DNA of 17,288 nucleotides from CAXGUU01 sp964012875 (GCA_964012875.1 CAXGUU010000038.1:1-17288), one strand, 5' to 3'; positions 9,457 through 17,288 are shown, counted from the stretch's first letter. Numbers and translations: made by a program. The notes: generated from the sequence alone by a model not told the origin.

Positions 9457-9795
9457 TCAGTCCCCGACTTTCTTGTGGAGGTGCGGCATCGTTTCAGGTT
9501 TACCGGCCACCATGTAACGCGATTCGTCGTCGGTCGCGGTGACATTTTCGTACACCCCCTGATCGCGTTTAACCAGTTTGGTAAAACCTTCATTTTTGAG
9601 ATGAGAATTCGCCAGCGGTATCGATATTGCAGGTGGTTTCAGACGCTTTCGCACCGGCGCAACGAAATCGGTATCGCCTAACGGTATTTGCGCTGCAAAA
9701 CAGAGCTCGCCCCAGTTTCTGATCGTAAAACTCATCTTGTGGCGAACTTTGACGATCTTGCCATTCGCTTCACACTCATACTCGTAGGCGGGCAT
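9457..9795 (-). CDS. FmdB-like zinc-ribbon-type small protein
   Basis: 112 residues from ATG 9795, which has an AGGA ribosome binding site; a longer upstream frame lacks support because it runs antisense into the preceding gene. It starts MPAYEYECEANGKIVKVRH, the recognisable opening of FmdB-type putative regulatory proteins, followed by WGELC. Only two Cys are present (residues 8 and 32), so the classic pair of CxxC knuckles is absent and zinc binding, if any, would need other ligands such as His19. The C-terminal half (LKNEGFTKLVKRDQGVYENV, then YMVAGKPETMPHLHKK) is a separate basic tail. FmdB was linked to regulation of amide use in methylotrophs, but most members are uncharacterised. It is probably the last gene after the nitroreductase, 67 bases downstream. 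Confidence 0.7.
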   Translation of the reverse strand: MPAYEYECEANGKIVKVRHKMSFTIRNWGELCFAAQIPLGDTDFVAPVRKRLKPPAISIPLANSHLKNEGFTKLVKRDQGVYENVTATDDESRYMVAGKPETMPHLHKKVGD

Positions 9796-9862
9796 TTTTA
9801 TCTTGTGTCCTGTCGTAAACGTCGACTGGCTCAGGCTCCACAAGCGTAGCAGAAGGCCGTCG

Positions 9863-10444
9863 TTAGAACAGGGAATTCGACCACGACTCGTCGAATACGA
9901 ACGACGCCATGGACTTTCGTTCGCGGGTATCCGGGTCCTTTTCATCCATCCCGTCAGGCAGCCTGCCGGCATCTCCAAGGTAGCCGACGGCGGCGACTGT
10001 CACGACCTCCACATCAGGCGGTACGCCCAGAATCTGCGCTGCCTGTTCCGCATCGAACCCCGCCATCTGGTGGAGCAAAATATCCATCGACGCAGCCTGG
10101 ACCAGTAACAGCCCCATGGCCTGACCCAGGTCGTACCAGGCATGCCGATTGAGCTCTCCGTTGCGTTCGAAAGACCGTCGCGCACAACCAAACAGCAGGA
10201 TCGGTGCTGTCGCCGCCCAGCTTTGGTTGAACTCTATGAGCGTTGACAACAAACGCTGGTATTGTCCACCGCCGTTTTTTCTCGAGATCACGAATGACCA
10301 GGGCTGATCGTTGTAACAGGACGGCGCCCAGCGGGCGGCCTCGAACAGAAGCCGCAATTGATCGTTTCCGATACCGCGCCCGTCGAACGCGCGCGGGCTC
10401 CATCGCTGTTGCAATTCAGGGATGAGTTCGTCGGTCTTACTCAT
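9863..10444 (-). CDS. Nitroreductase family FMN-dependent oxidoreductase
   Basis: 193 residues, normal for the compact branch of the family. The FMN phosphate-binding start RWSPRAF is at residues 14-20 and AARWAPSCYNDQPWSFV at about 37-52. The middle has the helix WYDLGQAMGLLLVQAA, and the end has VAAVGYLGD, the usual glycine-rich FMN loop. Such proteins use NAD(P)H and FMN to reduce nitro compounds, quinones or flavins; the substrate cannot be read from sequence. The ATG overlaps the stop of the upstream nrtS-like gene (ATGA), so the two are translationally coupled. No breaks are seen. Confidence 0.93.
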   Translation of the reverse strand: MSKTDELIPELQQRWSPRAFDGRGIGNDQLRLLFEAARWAPSCYNDQPWSFVISRKNGGGQYQRLLSTLIEFNQSWAATAPILLFGCARRSFERNGELNRHAWYDLGQAMGLLLVQAASMDILLHQMAGFDAEQAAQILGVPPDVEVVTVAAVGYLGDAGRLPDGMDEKDPDTRERKSMASFVFDESWSNSLF

Positions 10445-10686
10445 GTTTCACCTTTGCTGCTTAACCGTTCGGCCGCCATGATCGCGCTAACCGCAGCGTA
10501 AGTTGAAACGCAATACGGTACGAAATAAGTCATAATCATTTTAATGAAATCAGGCAGGCCGACGGATCCGAACACGATCCGGTCGCCGTAGTTAATCGCG
10601 ACCAATATGGTGCCAACCAACAGCGCGACTTTGCGCGAACGTCGCACCACGTCAGGCCGCAACGCAATAGTTATCCAATCGTGCAT
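10441..10686 (-). CDS. nrtS: NrtS-like small membrane protein (putative nitrate/nitrite transporter)
   Basis: 81 residues. The sequence IALRPDVVRRSRKVALLVGTIL, VAINYGD, then MTYFVPYCVSTYAAVSAI matches the NrtS pattern: a basic N-terminus, two membrane helices (about residues 20-40 and 51-70), a conserved NYGD/NQGD turn and YLVPYCVS. NrtS proteins were described as nitrate transporters in marine cyanobacteria, and many bacterial homologues are annotated by similarity only. It overlaps the nitroreductase start by 4 bases and leads that operon. The 108 bases upstream are shared with the divergent ABC exporter and contain a 7-bp hairpin. Confidence 0.75.
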   Translation of the reverse strand: MHDWITIALRPDVVRRSRKVALLVGTILVAINYGDRIVFGSVGLPDFIKMIMTYFVPYCVSTYAAVSAIMAAERLSSKGET

Positions 10687-10707
10687 GCAGACACCGTTGG
10701 GTTCGTT

Positions 10708-10726
10708 GCGCCGGAACCACCGGCGC
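10708..10726. repeat. Inverted repeat in the nrtS/ABC divergent region
   Basis: GCGCCGG (10708-10714) and CCGGCGC (10720-10726) form a perfect 7-bp stem with loop AACCA. It starts 22 bases upstream of the nrtS ATG. It could be an operator or a hairpin in the nrtS leader that affects translation. Confidence 0.6.
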
Positions 10727-10794
10727 GCTGTAGACGATGATACGATGGTAGCGACGCAATTCGAATCCCCTTAAAGCTCCGGCCCGCCGCATCA

Positions 10795-11739
10795 ATGACT
10801 CGTAGCAAATCAGCAATCATCTCGGTTGAGTCGCTGTGCTATGAGTATCCCGGCCGGCGGGCACTGGACAACGTCACGTTCGATATCGCCAGGGGCAGCA
10901 TTACCGCTCTGGTCGGGCCCAATGGCGCTGGCAAGACCACCTTGCTGCGGTGCCTCGCTGGCATGGATCGTCCGTTGGGCGGAGCGATCGATATAGCCGG
11001 CATAGACGTGGTCTCTGAGCCGCGAAAAAGTCATCGCGTTTCAGGTTATCTGTCTGACTTTTTCGGGCTGTACGAAACCTTAAGCGTGCGTCAATCACTG
11101 GCCTACGTAGCGCGAGCTAATCTGCTCGACAGCGCCTCAGTAAACAGCGTGGTCGAAAGTACTGCGACGGATTTAGGCTTGGGTGACCGGCTGGAGCAAA
11201 CGACCACCACGCTGTCACGCGGTCTGCGCCAGCGCGTCGCGATCGCGCAGGCAATTATTCATCGACCCGAAATCGTATTGCTGGACGAACCGGCCTCCGG
11301 ACTCGACCCGGAAGCACGCTTTCAGCTTGGCGAATTATTTCTTGCCCTGCAGAAACGCGGTATGACGCTGGTCGTTTCATCGCATATTCTCGCTGAGCTT
11401 GAGTCTTATTCCAGCCACATGCTCATCCTCGGGGATGGCCGCATTATTGATCATCGTGATCTACGGGAAACTGACGTCGAACTGCGCCGAATCGAGATAC
11501 GCGCGACCAAGGGAATGGACCAGCTTGAACAGTGGCTGCAAACGAAAGCGCCAATCAGCGATGTTCAGCGTTTTGAGGATCGCCTGGTCATCACACTCAA
11601 TGCCGCGGACTATGAGAGCACCAGGCTCCTCAAAGACCTGGTTGACGTCGAGTTTCCGATCACACACTTCGCTGAAATCAGCGAGGATCTTCAGCAGTCC
11701 TATCTGCACTCAATCGCGGATTCGGGGCGTCGCTTGTGA
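10795..11739 (+). CDS. ABC transporter ATP-binding protein
   Basis: 314 residues. Walker A is GPNGAGKTT (41-49). The signature is degenerate, LSRGLRQR (140-147), as in many ABC-2 exporters. Walker B is IVLLDEP (160-166), the D-loop SGLD (168-171) and the switch His is in SSH (195-197). The DFFGLYETLSVRQSL region (88-102) fits the CcmA/NatA-like subfamily. The last 90 residues form a regulatory C-terminal domain common in this group. It powers export with the permease encoded next, whose GTG start overlaps this gene's TGA (GTGA). The substrate is unknown. No periplasmic binding protein is nearby, which fits an exporter. Confidence 0.95.
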   Translation: MTRSKSAIISVESLCYEYPGRRALDNVTFDIARGSITALVGPNGAGKTTLLRCLAGMDRPLGGAIDIAGIDVVSEPRKSHRVSGYLSDFFGLYETLSVRQSLAYVARANLLDSASVNSVVESTATDLGLGDRLEQTTTTLSRGLRQRVAIAQAIIHRPEIVLLDEPASGLDPEARFQLGELFLALQKRGMTLVVSSHILAELESYSSHMLILGDGRIIDHRDLRETDVELRRIEIRATKGMDQLEQWLQTKAPISDVQRFEDRLVITLNAADYESTRLLKDLVDVEFPITHFAEISEDLQQSYLHSIADSGRRL

Positions 11740-13067
11740 ACCCGGAATTAGTTCGCTTGTCATGGATTGAAGTCACAATGCAGCGCCTGTGGCTGATCCC
11801 CGCGGCCATCCTCGGCACTGCGCTTTTACTGGTGCAGAGCGGAATGCCGCAAGCCGGTTTAAGTACGATCGCGATTTCTGCCTTCGTCCTGCTGACCATG
11901 GTCTGGGGCGCGAAGCAAAGTGCGGATGCCATACTCGACGAGGTTCGCGATCGCACATGGGAAATTCAGCGCATGTGCGCGCTACCGCCGTGGACGATGA
12001 CCTGGGGGAAGCTGCTAGGCGCGACCCTTATGCCCTGGTACGCGGGGGCGGTTTGCCTGGCGTTGTATATAAACTTCGCGGGCGATGACCAGCAGGCACC
12101 TGCGGCCGTACTTACTTATTCGCTTTTAGCGGTCATGTTGCAAGCCTTTGCCCTGACAATTGCGCTGGTTGCGACTCATCTGGATCGCCGCATCAGGGCA
12201 CGGCTCAATTTGTTGCTGATGCTGGTATTGCTGAGCCTGGTGTTGCCCGACCTGGCTCGACTTGGCATGCCGCAGTTCAATGAATTGAGTGTCCTCGGCC
12301 AATCCATCTTCTGGTATGGCGTCGAGCTCGAGGGTACCGCGTTCACCTTGACCATGGCCGCGATATTCGCTGCCTGGGCTATTGTCGGCGCGTGGCGAAT
12401 GATGTGTATAGAACTGGGCGTACGCACGCGCCCGTTCGCATGGCTCGGTTTTATCGCTTTCCTTGCAGCACTGTGTGGTGGCTATGTCTATGATCCACAT
12501 GGCCTGGGCATCGTACGCCAGTTGCTTTCCGGTGCGGCCGTGATTGCGTGCTGTCTGGGCTACCTGGCGGCATTTTCTTTCGCTCGCGATCCCGTTGCGG
12601 TCAGCCGGATGCTGCTGGCGCTCAAACTGGGGCAGACGCGGCGCACACTGGAGTCAACGCCACTGTGGATCAGCGCCACCGCTATCGCGCTGATGCTGGC
12701 CGTGGGTGCAGCACTCGTGGGTTCCGATACGGGCTCGCCGAATGACAGGTTTGACAACCTGGGCGCATGCGCGCTGGTCTTTGCCCTGCTACTGCTACGA
12801 GATGTGGCAATGCTCGCGGCTTTCAGTTTTAGAAACCCGGCTGGTCGCAACGATGTCACGTCACTGGTGTGGATTGCGGTCCTTAATCGCCTGCTGCCCG
12901 GCTTGTTCGCCGTGAGCGGCCTGCAAATGCTGTCGAACCTGATGCGCCCGGCGATCTTCGATGCGCCCAAAACGGCGCTCGCAATTGCCCTTGTTCATGC
13001 GCTCATTGCCATCGGTTTTGCGCATTACTTTTACCGGCGTTCCATGCGCCTTCAACCCACCAGGTGA
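11736..13067 (+). CDS. ABC-2-like exporter permease
   Basis: 443 residues from a GTG at 11736 overlapping the ATPase stop. Many hydrophobic segments are visible, among them LIPAAILGTALLLV, TIAISAFVLLTMVW, WYAGAVCLALYI, LLAVMLQAFALTIALVA, LLLMLVLLSLVLP, TLTMAAIFAAWAIVGA, WLGFIAFLAALCGG, AAVIACCLGYLAAF, IALMLAVGAAL and a C-terminal IALVHALIAIGFAHYF, so about 12 segments. An amphipathic loop VRDRTWEIQRMCALPPWTMTWGK lies after the second segment (broken here only for reading), resembling the coupling region of ABC-2 permeases. It is the membrane part of the exporter with the upstream ATPase. The stop overlaps the 3' end of the convergent TraB-family gene by 16 bases. The substrate is unknown. Confidence 0.85.
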   Translation: MNPELVRLSWIEVTMQRLWLIPAAILGTALLLVQSGMPQAGLSTIAISAFVLLTMVWGAKQSADAILDEVRDRTWEIQRMCALPPWTMTWGKLLGATLMPWYAGAVCLALYINFAGDDQQAPAAVLTYSLLAVMLQAFALTIALVATHLDRRIRARLNLLLMLVLLSLVLPDLARLGMPQFNELSVLGQSIFWYGVELEGTAFTLTMAAIFAAWAIVGAWRMMCIELGVRTRPFAWLGFIAFLAALCGGYVYDPHGLGIVRQLLSGAAVIACCLGYLAAFSFARDPVAVSRMLLALKLGQTRRTLESTPLWISATAIALMLAVGAALVGSDTGSPNDRFDNLGACALVFALLLLRDVAMLAAFSFRNPAGRNDVTSLVWIAVLNRLLPGLFAVSGLQMLSNLMRPAIFDAPKTALAIALVHALIAIGFAHYFYRRSMRLQPTR

Positions 13068-14245
13068 TCGAAGATTCGGAATCCGGCGACATAAGTACCA
13101 ATAGCTGAGCCCAGGGTACTAAAAAAAAACACAAGCAAAGTGCGGGCAACGCGATTGCGTCGCCAGCCCCGAAATGAAGTCGTGTCGCTGCGCAGGCGAC
13201 CAAAATCGGCAACGGTCGGTTTGCGAATCCATGCTTCAACCAGCGCGGTGACCATGCCGGCACCGATCGTAGGGTTGAGCGATGTCAGCGGCGCTGCAAG
13301 AAACGCGCTGACTACCGTCATCGGATGGCCGCTCGCCAGCAACACGCCCAGCGACGCGAGTCCGCCGTTAATAACCACCCACTCGAGTACGAGCTGCAAT
13401 CCGAGTTCAGGGCTGCGCGAGAACCCGATGCCAAATCCTGCGAGGACTAGGGCAACGATCAGCCAGGGCACATACCGGAACCAACGACGTGCAGGCGGTA
13501 CGGTCTCCAGAACTGCAAGGCGAGATGCTTTGTCGTCTATGCCGACTTCGATGTATTTCCCGATGCCTTGCAGGTGCCCTGCGCCGACAACTGCGAGGAT
13601 ACTTGTGCTTTCACCATCGGCAAGCTGCAGCAGTTTCGCCGCCATGTATTCGTCCCGCTCATCCATCAAGGGCGCATAGATTGCTCCGGCTGATTCGGCA
13701 AACTGGGCAAACGTGCTTTCGAGCACGTCGCCTTCTTTCAGCGCCTCGATGTCTTCCTCACTGATTTCTTCGTCAACAAAGACGCTGGTAAACAGGCCTG
13801 AAAAAAGATAGACCCGCTTCCACCACGGGACATTGCGATAGATTCGTCTTAGGGTTTTGCCAATATCCCGATCAATAAGCTGCAGATCGATATTACGCTC
13901 ACAGCATCCCTCGATGGCAGCGCGCATTTCGGCGCCAGGCTCGATACCAAATTGGTCGGCGATACGCTGCTGAAATGCACCCATAGCGAGCACCGCTGTG
14001 ACCATCGGCGCCTTGCCCATCTTGATGACCTCAAACAGGTTCATGCGACCCAGAGCATCGGGGTCAGTCATGCCATTGTGCCGATCGGAACACAGCTCGA
14101 TCGCTACCGAGTCATAGTCGTTTTCTGCAATTTCACGGGTCACGGCCTCCGCGCTCGCCTTAGACACGTGCGCCGTACCGAGCAAGCGAATTTTCGACTG
14201 CCCGACAGTCAAATCGCGATAAGGTTGGTCGAGTGGTTCGTTCAT
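13052..14245 (-). CDS. TraB/PrgY family membrane protein
   Basis: 397 residues from ATG 14245; a longer start at 14293 would overlap the upstream gene. The N-terminal catalytic-like domain has LLGTAHVSKASAEAV, VAIELCSDRHNGM, LIDRDIGKTLRR and ILAVVGAGHLQGI, all hallmarks of the TraB/PrgY/GumN-related superfamily, proposed to be metal-dependent hydrolases. The C-terminal 150 residues carry about four membrane helices (WLIVALVLAGFGIGF, LEWVVINGGLASLGVLLA, SLNPTIGAGMVTALVEA, TLLVFFFSTLGSAIGTYVAG). PrgY inhibits a peptide pheromone in enterococci, but the proteobacterial role is not established. It lies 8 bases after the retropepsin-like gene, so the two form an operon. Confidence 0.9.
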   Translation of the reverse strand: MNEPLDQPYRDLTVGQSKIRLLGTAHVSKASAEAVTREIAENDYDSVAIELCSDRHNGMTDPDALGRMNLFEVIKMGKAPMVTAVLAMGAFQQRIADQFGIEPGAEMRAAIEGCCERNIDLQLIDRDIGKTLRRIYRNVPWWKRVYLFSGLFTSVFVDEEISEEDIEALKEGDVLESTFAQFAESAGAIYAPLMDERDEYMAAKLLQLADGESTSILAVVGAGHLQGIGKYIEVGIDDKASRLAVLETVPPARRWFRYVPWLIVALVLAGFGIGFSRSPELGLQLVLEWVVINGGLASLGVLLASGHPMTVVSAFLAAPLTSLNPTIGAGMVTALVEAWIRKPTVADFGRLRSDTTSFRGWRRNRVARTLLVFFFSTLGSAIGTYVAGFRIFDHLVG

Positions 14246-14253
14246 AATTCTGA

Positions 14254-14817
14254 TTAAATGACCGGCGCCACCGCATAGCCGTGATACAGCCAATTGCGCC
14301 CGAGCAGCAATTTGTCTTGCGCTCTGCAGCTATCGTTAAGGTTCGTCAACACACGATAGGCGCGCCCGCGAAGGGTCACATGCAAGTACACGTGGTAGCG
14401 CACCTCGCGACAATCGGCGGAGCGTATTCCACGGACCTGTTCAATTCGCGCGGTAAGCGGAATTCGCTCGTCCTTCTCGTTGATCAAAATGAAACTCACC
14501 TGTTTACCGGCGTCCTGGCGCGAGGGTGTGGCGCCGCCACCGTGTACTTTGATGTCGTGTACGTTGATTGAGGACACTACCGCGCCGGTATCGAGTCGCG
14601 CACCAAACTCGATGTTGGCTTCATCGATGCTAACGAACTCCTGCTGCGATAACAGCGTTCGCTTCACCGACCACACGCCCGCCTGGTATGCGCAGGCGGC
14701 GGCTACGAGCATTAAACAAATCGAGACAGCATTTCTTGCCAACAACCTGGACAAGCCTTTTCGAATATTGTTTAAGTTCCAGCCATTGTATCCGGCGAAA
14801 TACGTTCGCGACCACAC
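14254..14817 (-). CDS. Membrane-anchored retropepsin-like protease (ATP-dependent zinc protease family)
   Basis: 187 residues. A single N-terminal membrane segment (about 29-46, NAVSICLMLVAAACAYQAGV) anchors a periplasmic domain. That domain starts IEFGARLDTGAVVSSINV, with the Asp-Thr-Gly-Ala triad of retropepsins at 76-79. It ends LLLGRNWLYHGYAV, the conserved GR.WL end of the PF05618 family (often named ATP-dependent zinc protease, structurally aspartic-protease-like). A Cys pair around residues 135 and 169 could form a disulphide. Substrates are unknown for most members. It is followed after 8 bases by the TraB-family gene. The start is uncertain, since the first ATG gives a 28-residue cytoplasmic tail. 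Confidence 0.85.
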   Translation of the reverse strand: MWSRTYFAGYNGWNLNNIRKGLSRLLARNAVSICLMLVAAACAYQAGVWSVKRTLLSQQEFVSIDEANIEFGARLDTGAVVSSINVHDIKVHGGGATPSRQDAGKQVSFILINEKDERIPLTARIEQVRGIRSADCREVRYHVYLHVTLRGRAYRVLTNLNDSCRAQDKLLLGRNWLYHGYAVAPVI

Positions 14818-14892
14818 ACAGGCGTTCAGTTCATATTCAGCGCCCGCGCGCTAATTTTCCTGCCCGGCCCGGAATATAGGCGATAAACAACG

Positions 14893-15300
14893 ATGTTGAA
14901 TTCTAGAGCAGTGCTCATGATGGTGGCGGCCTGTCTCGCGCCGGCCGTACCGTCCGCATTCGCTAACCAGGGCTGGCCCCACGTGTCCACCCCTAACAAC
15001 CGCCTTTTGCTGAACGGTCACCACCAACCGATCATTCACCAATACGGGCATCATTCCCGGCCTTATTCTCATTGCCATCACAAGCGTCGCAGCCACGGTC
15101 ATCATGGCCGTCATCATCACAAAGGTCATCGCTGGTATGGTAACAATGGCTATCGAAACCAAGGCCATGGCTACCAGCGGCATCATGGCTACCTGAACAG
15201 CCATCGAAATTTCGGTCATTTTCCGCGGCGGCACCTGCGTTTCCACAATTTTTACGGTTATCGCCACGGCGGCCCGTCCTTGTTTTTTCGATTTGACTGA
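14893..15300 (+). CDS. Histidine-rich exported protein
   Basis: 135 residues. The N-terminus (MLNSRAVLMMVAACLAPAV, then PSAFA) is a signal peptide with likely cleavage after AFA at residue 24. The mature part has 24 His of about 111 residues, in clusters such as SHCHHKRRSHGHHGRHHH, plus many Gly, Arg, Tyr and Asn and a single Cys. There is no recognised domain. The composition suggests metal (Ni, Cu or Zn) binding in the periplasm, but the protein could also be a disordered adhesion or matrix protein. There is no clear ribosome binding site before the ATG at 14893. It is transcribed divergently from the retropepsin gene with 75 bases between. The composition fits a real gene better than chance, and no stop interrupts it. 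Confidence 0.65.
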   Translation: MLNSRAVLMMVAACLAPAVPSAFANQGWPHVSTPNNRLLLNGHHQPIIHQYGHHSRPYSHCHHKRRSHGHHGRHHHKGHRWYGNNGYRNQGHGYQRHHGYLNSHRNFGHFPRRHLRFHNFYGYRHGGPSLFFRFD

Positions 15301-15361
15301 GCATTTGGTTAGCGCCCCACCTCCGCCTCAATCAAAATCATCCACCAGCGATCATCGTTGC

Positions 15362-15367
15362 TACAAT
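15362..15367 (+). promoter_or_regulatory. Candidate -10 box for rep
   Basis: TACAAT lies 22 bases before the first possible rep start, but no good -35 hexamer is seen 16-18 bases upstream. If real, the transcript would begin near 15374 with a very short leader. Confidence 0.25.
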
Positions 15368-15389
15368 GAAGCCGTAGAAGCGAGCCGAG

Positions 15390-17288
15390 GTGGCGCGCGC
15401 GTCACTTTATGCTCCCACATTGCAACGACTGAATCCGCGACAACGCGAAGCCGTCAAGTTGACGTCGACGCCTGTGTTGGTGCTGGCAGGAGCCGGCACC
15501 GGCAAAACCGGCGTTATATCCGAAAAGGTCGCGTACCTGATCAACAAAAGGGGCGTTGCCGCCGAACAGGTGGTGGCCATCACGTTCACCAATAAAGCCG
15601 CGGCAGAAATGAAAGAGCGCGTCGGGCGCCTACTCGGCAAAGCGAAATCAAAGCCGTGGATTTCTACCTTCCATACATTCGGGCTGCGGATTTTGCGCGA
15701 AGCGTGCTCTGACCTGGGCTACCGGCCGGGATTCACCATTCTCGACGCCGGCGACTGCGGAAATCTGATCTCTGATTTGATAAGACGGGACGCGCCGGGG
15801 ACCGATCTTGACGTCTACCAGATCCAGCAGGCGATTTCTGCAATAAAGAATTCCTTGGGATCACGAACCGAAAATGATGGAACGAAATCTTCCCCAGTGG
15901 CTGCCACCGCAGCACGGTGTTTCGACGCCTACTGCGAGGCCCTGCTCACCTACAACGCCGTAGATTTCGACGACTTGATATGCGCACCGATCAAGCTCCT
16001 TAGAACTAACAAAACAACACTAAGACAATGGCAGGATCAGGTGGGATACATGCTGGTCGACGAATACCAGGATACGAATCTCGCCCAGTATGAATTAGTT
16101 CGGCTGCTGGTCGGACAGCGCGGCAATCTGACCGCCGTCGGCGACGATGATCAGTCCATTTACGCCTGGCGTGGCGCTCGCCCTGAAAACATGAATCAAC
16201 TCGCCACCGATTTCAAAGATCTCACCCTGGTTAAACTCGAGCAGAACTACCGCTCAACCGGAATCATTCTTAAGGCCGCGAACACGCTGATCGCGAACAA
16301 TCCGCATACCTTCGACAAACGCCTGTGGTCGGAATCGGGCTTCGGCGAAAAGATTCGCGTTTTCATGGCCGCCTCTGAGCACGACGAAACAGAACGCATC
16401 GCCAATGACATCTTGCACACGCGCTTGCTGAAACGTTCCAGCTTTTCTGACTTCGCCGTTTTGATCCGGTCGAATCATCAGGCACGTTTGTTCGAAAGCG
16501 CTTTCCGAGAACGCGACATTCCTTATGTTCTGTCGGGCAGCCGTTCGTTTTTTGATTACTCAGAGATCAAAGACTGCGTATCCTACCTTCGGGTCCTTGC
16601 TAACCCTGATGACAACAATGCGTTGTTGCGGATAATCAACACACCAAGACGTTCTATCGGGACCCAGTCGGTCAAGACGCTTGTCCAGGTCGCCGGCGAA
16701 CTGGGACTCAATCTGCTTGAAGCGGCGACATCGAATGCGTACCTGGAGCGGGTCTCGCCGCGCGTATTCAAGAATGTCAACGGGTTCGCCGAGTGGGCAC
16801 TGTCATTTCGCCGACAGTACGTCGTGGAATCACCTGTCGCCACGTTCAGACAACTGCTTAAAGATATCGATTACGACGATTGGCTTGAGCGCAGTTCACC
16901 CGATGAGGCCAGCGCAATTCGTCGAAAAGAAAATGTGACGGAGTTATCCAACTGGATTGATCGAATTGAAAAAAACAGTGAGCATAGCGATCTCAGCGAC
17001 ATTGTCGCCGCTCTGACGCTATACGACATTGCTGAGCGCCGCGAAAATGATCAGGACGACGCAGGTGTCGCACTCACAACCCTGCATGCCTCCAAAGGCT
17101 TGGAATACCCGCATGTCTATCTGGCTGGTTTTGAAGAAAACCTGTTGCCGCACCGTTCGAGTATCCAAGATGACGATATCGAGGAAGAACGGAGACTTGC
17201 ATACGTCGGCATCACGCGGGCACAAAAAACACTCACGATTACCAGTGCGCGTACGAGAAAACGTTACGGGCAAATTGAAACTTGCGAG
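15390..17288 (+). CDS. rep: ATP-dependent DNA helicase Rep, 3' end outside window
   Basis: About 633 residues are present with no stop before the window edge; Rep is usually about 670. The opening LQRLNPRQREAV matches Rep. Helicase motifs appear in order: LAGAGTGKT (I, Walker A), ITFTNKAAAEMKERVG (Ia), LVDEYQDTN (II), GDDDQSIYAWRGA (III), LEQNYRS (IV), LTTLHASKGLEYPHVY (V) and RRLAYVGITRAQK (VI). It is a superfamily 1A 3'-5' helicase that clears protein roadblocks ahead of replication forks and helps restart. Start choice: GTG 15390 is the first start after an in-frame TAG at 15375. A TTG at 15420 would give the usual short N-terminus. Neither has a good ribosome binding site. The gene is intact within the window. 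Confidence 0.95.
   Translation, partial: MARASLYAPTLQRLNPRQREAVKLTSTPVLVLAGAGTGKTGVISEKVAYLINKRGVAAEQVVAITFTNKAAAEMKERVGRLLGKAKSKPWISTFHTFGLRILREACSDLGYRPGFTILDAGDCGNLISDLIRRDAPGTDLDVYQIQQAISAIKNSLGSRTENDGTKSSPVAATAARCFDAYCEALLTYNAVDFDDLICAPIKLLRTNKTTLRQWQDQVGYMLVDEYQDTNLAQYELVRLLVGQRGNLTAVGDDDQSIYAWRGARPENMNQLATDFKDLTLVKLEQNYRSTGIILKAANTLIANNPHTFDKRLWSESGFGEKIRVFMAASEHDETERIANDILHTRLLKRSSFSDFAVLIRSNHQARLFESAFRERDIPYVLSGSRSFFDYSEIKDCVSYLRVLANPDDNNALLRIINTPRRSIGTQSVKTLVQVAGELGLNLLEAATSNAYLERVSPRVFKNVNGFAEWALSFRRQYVVESPVATFRQLLKDIDYDDWLERSSPDEASAIRRKENVTELSNWIDRIEKNSEHSDLSDIVAALTLYDIAERRENDQDDAGVALTTLHASKGLEYPHVYLAGFEENLLPHRSSIQDDDIEEERRLAYVGITRAQKTLTITSARTRKRYGQIETCE

Noticed and set aside
9089..9517. 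142-codon + strand open frame
   Set aside because: It overlaps the decayed gene in a different frame from the coding-like sequence and runs into the FmdB-like gene on the other strand.
14893..15300. CRISPR-like or satellite repeat in the His-rich gene
   Set aside because: The repetition is only short CAT/CAC-rich codon clustering with no regular unit or spacers.
15293..15595. 100-codon open frame overlapping the start of rep
   Set aside because: It is out of frame with the clear helicase motifs and its Arg-rich sequence shows no family pattern.

Overview
The window reads as a moderately GC-rich gammaproteobacterial chromosome segment. The evidence is a FimV-like polar protein, a CRP/Vfr-type regulator, a groES-groEL operon of proteobacterial type, a NrtS-type small membrane protein and a Rep-type helicase. 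No phage, insertion sequence, CRISPR array, tRNA or rRNA was recognised.

Region 1 (1-5030) is dominated by decaying genes. On the + strand, a FimV-like gene (1-959) carries an in-frame TAG and a frameshift. It runs into an intact putative envelope protein (943-1626). On the - strand follow a long broken Sel1-repeat reading frame (1677-3021), an apparently intact secreted Sel1-repeat protein directly upstream of it (3022-4248), and a CRP/Vfr-family pseudogene with two stops and an internal deletion (4351-4933).

Region 2 (5031-8115) holds a secreted PliI-like protein on the - strand. Then comes the heat-shock operon groES-groEL with a near-consensus promoter, an imperfect CIRCE operator and a strong hairpin terminator.

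Region 3 (8056-9456) has a large inverted repeat, an intact gene of unknown function, and right behind it a second unknown gene that is now a pseudogene with five breaks.

Region 4 (9457-17288) looks healthy. On the - strand lies nrtS, then a nitroreductase, then an FmdB-like protein. On the + strand is a two-gene ABC exporter (ATPase and permease with overlapping stop and start). Convergent to it are a membrane-anchored retropepsin-like protease and a TraB/PrgY-family membrane protein. A His-rich exported protein and a Rep helicase cut by the window edge complete it.

The clearest biological signal is selective gene decay. Four loci are broken by ten in-frame stops (seven TAG, three TAA, no TGA) plus frameshifts and a deletion, while chaperonin, helicase and transporter genes are intact. 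Losing both a FimV-like protein and a CRP/Vfr-like regulator would fit loss of polar pilus or surface-motility control, for example in a lineage moving to a host-associated or otherwise constant niche; that is inference. I did not find convincing evidence of a wholly new system.
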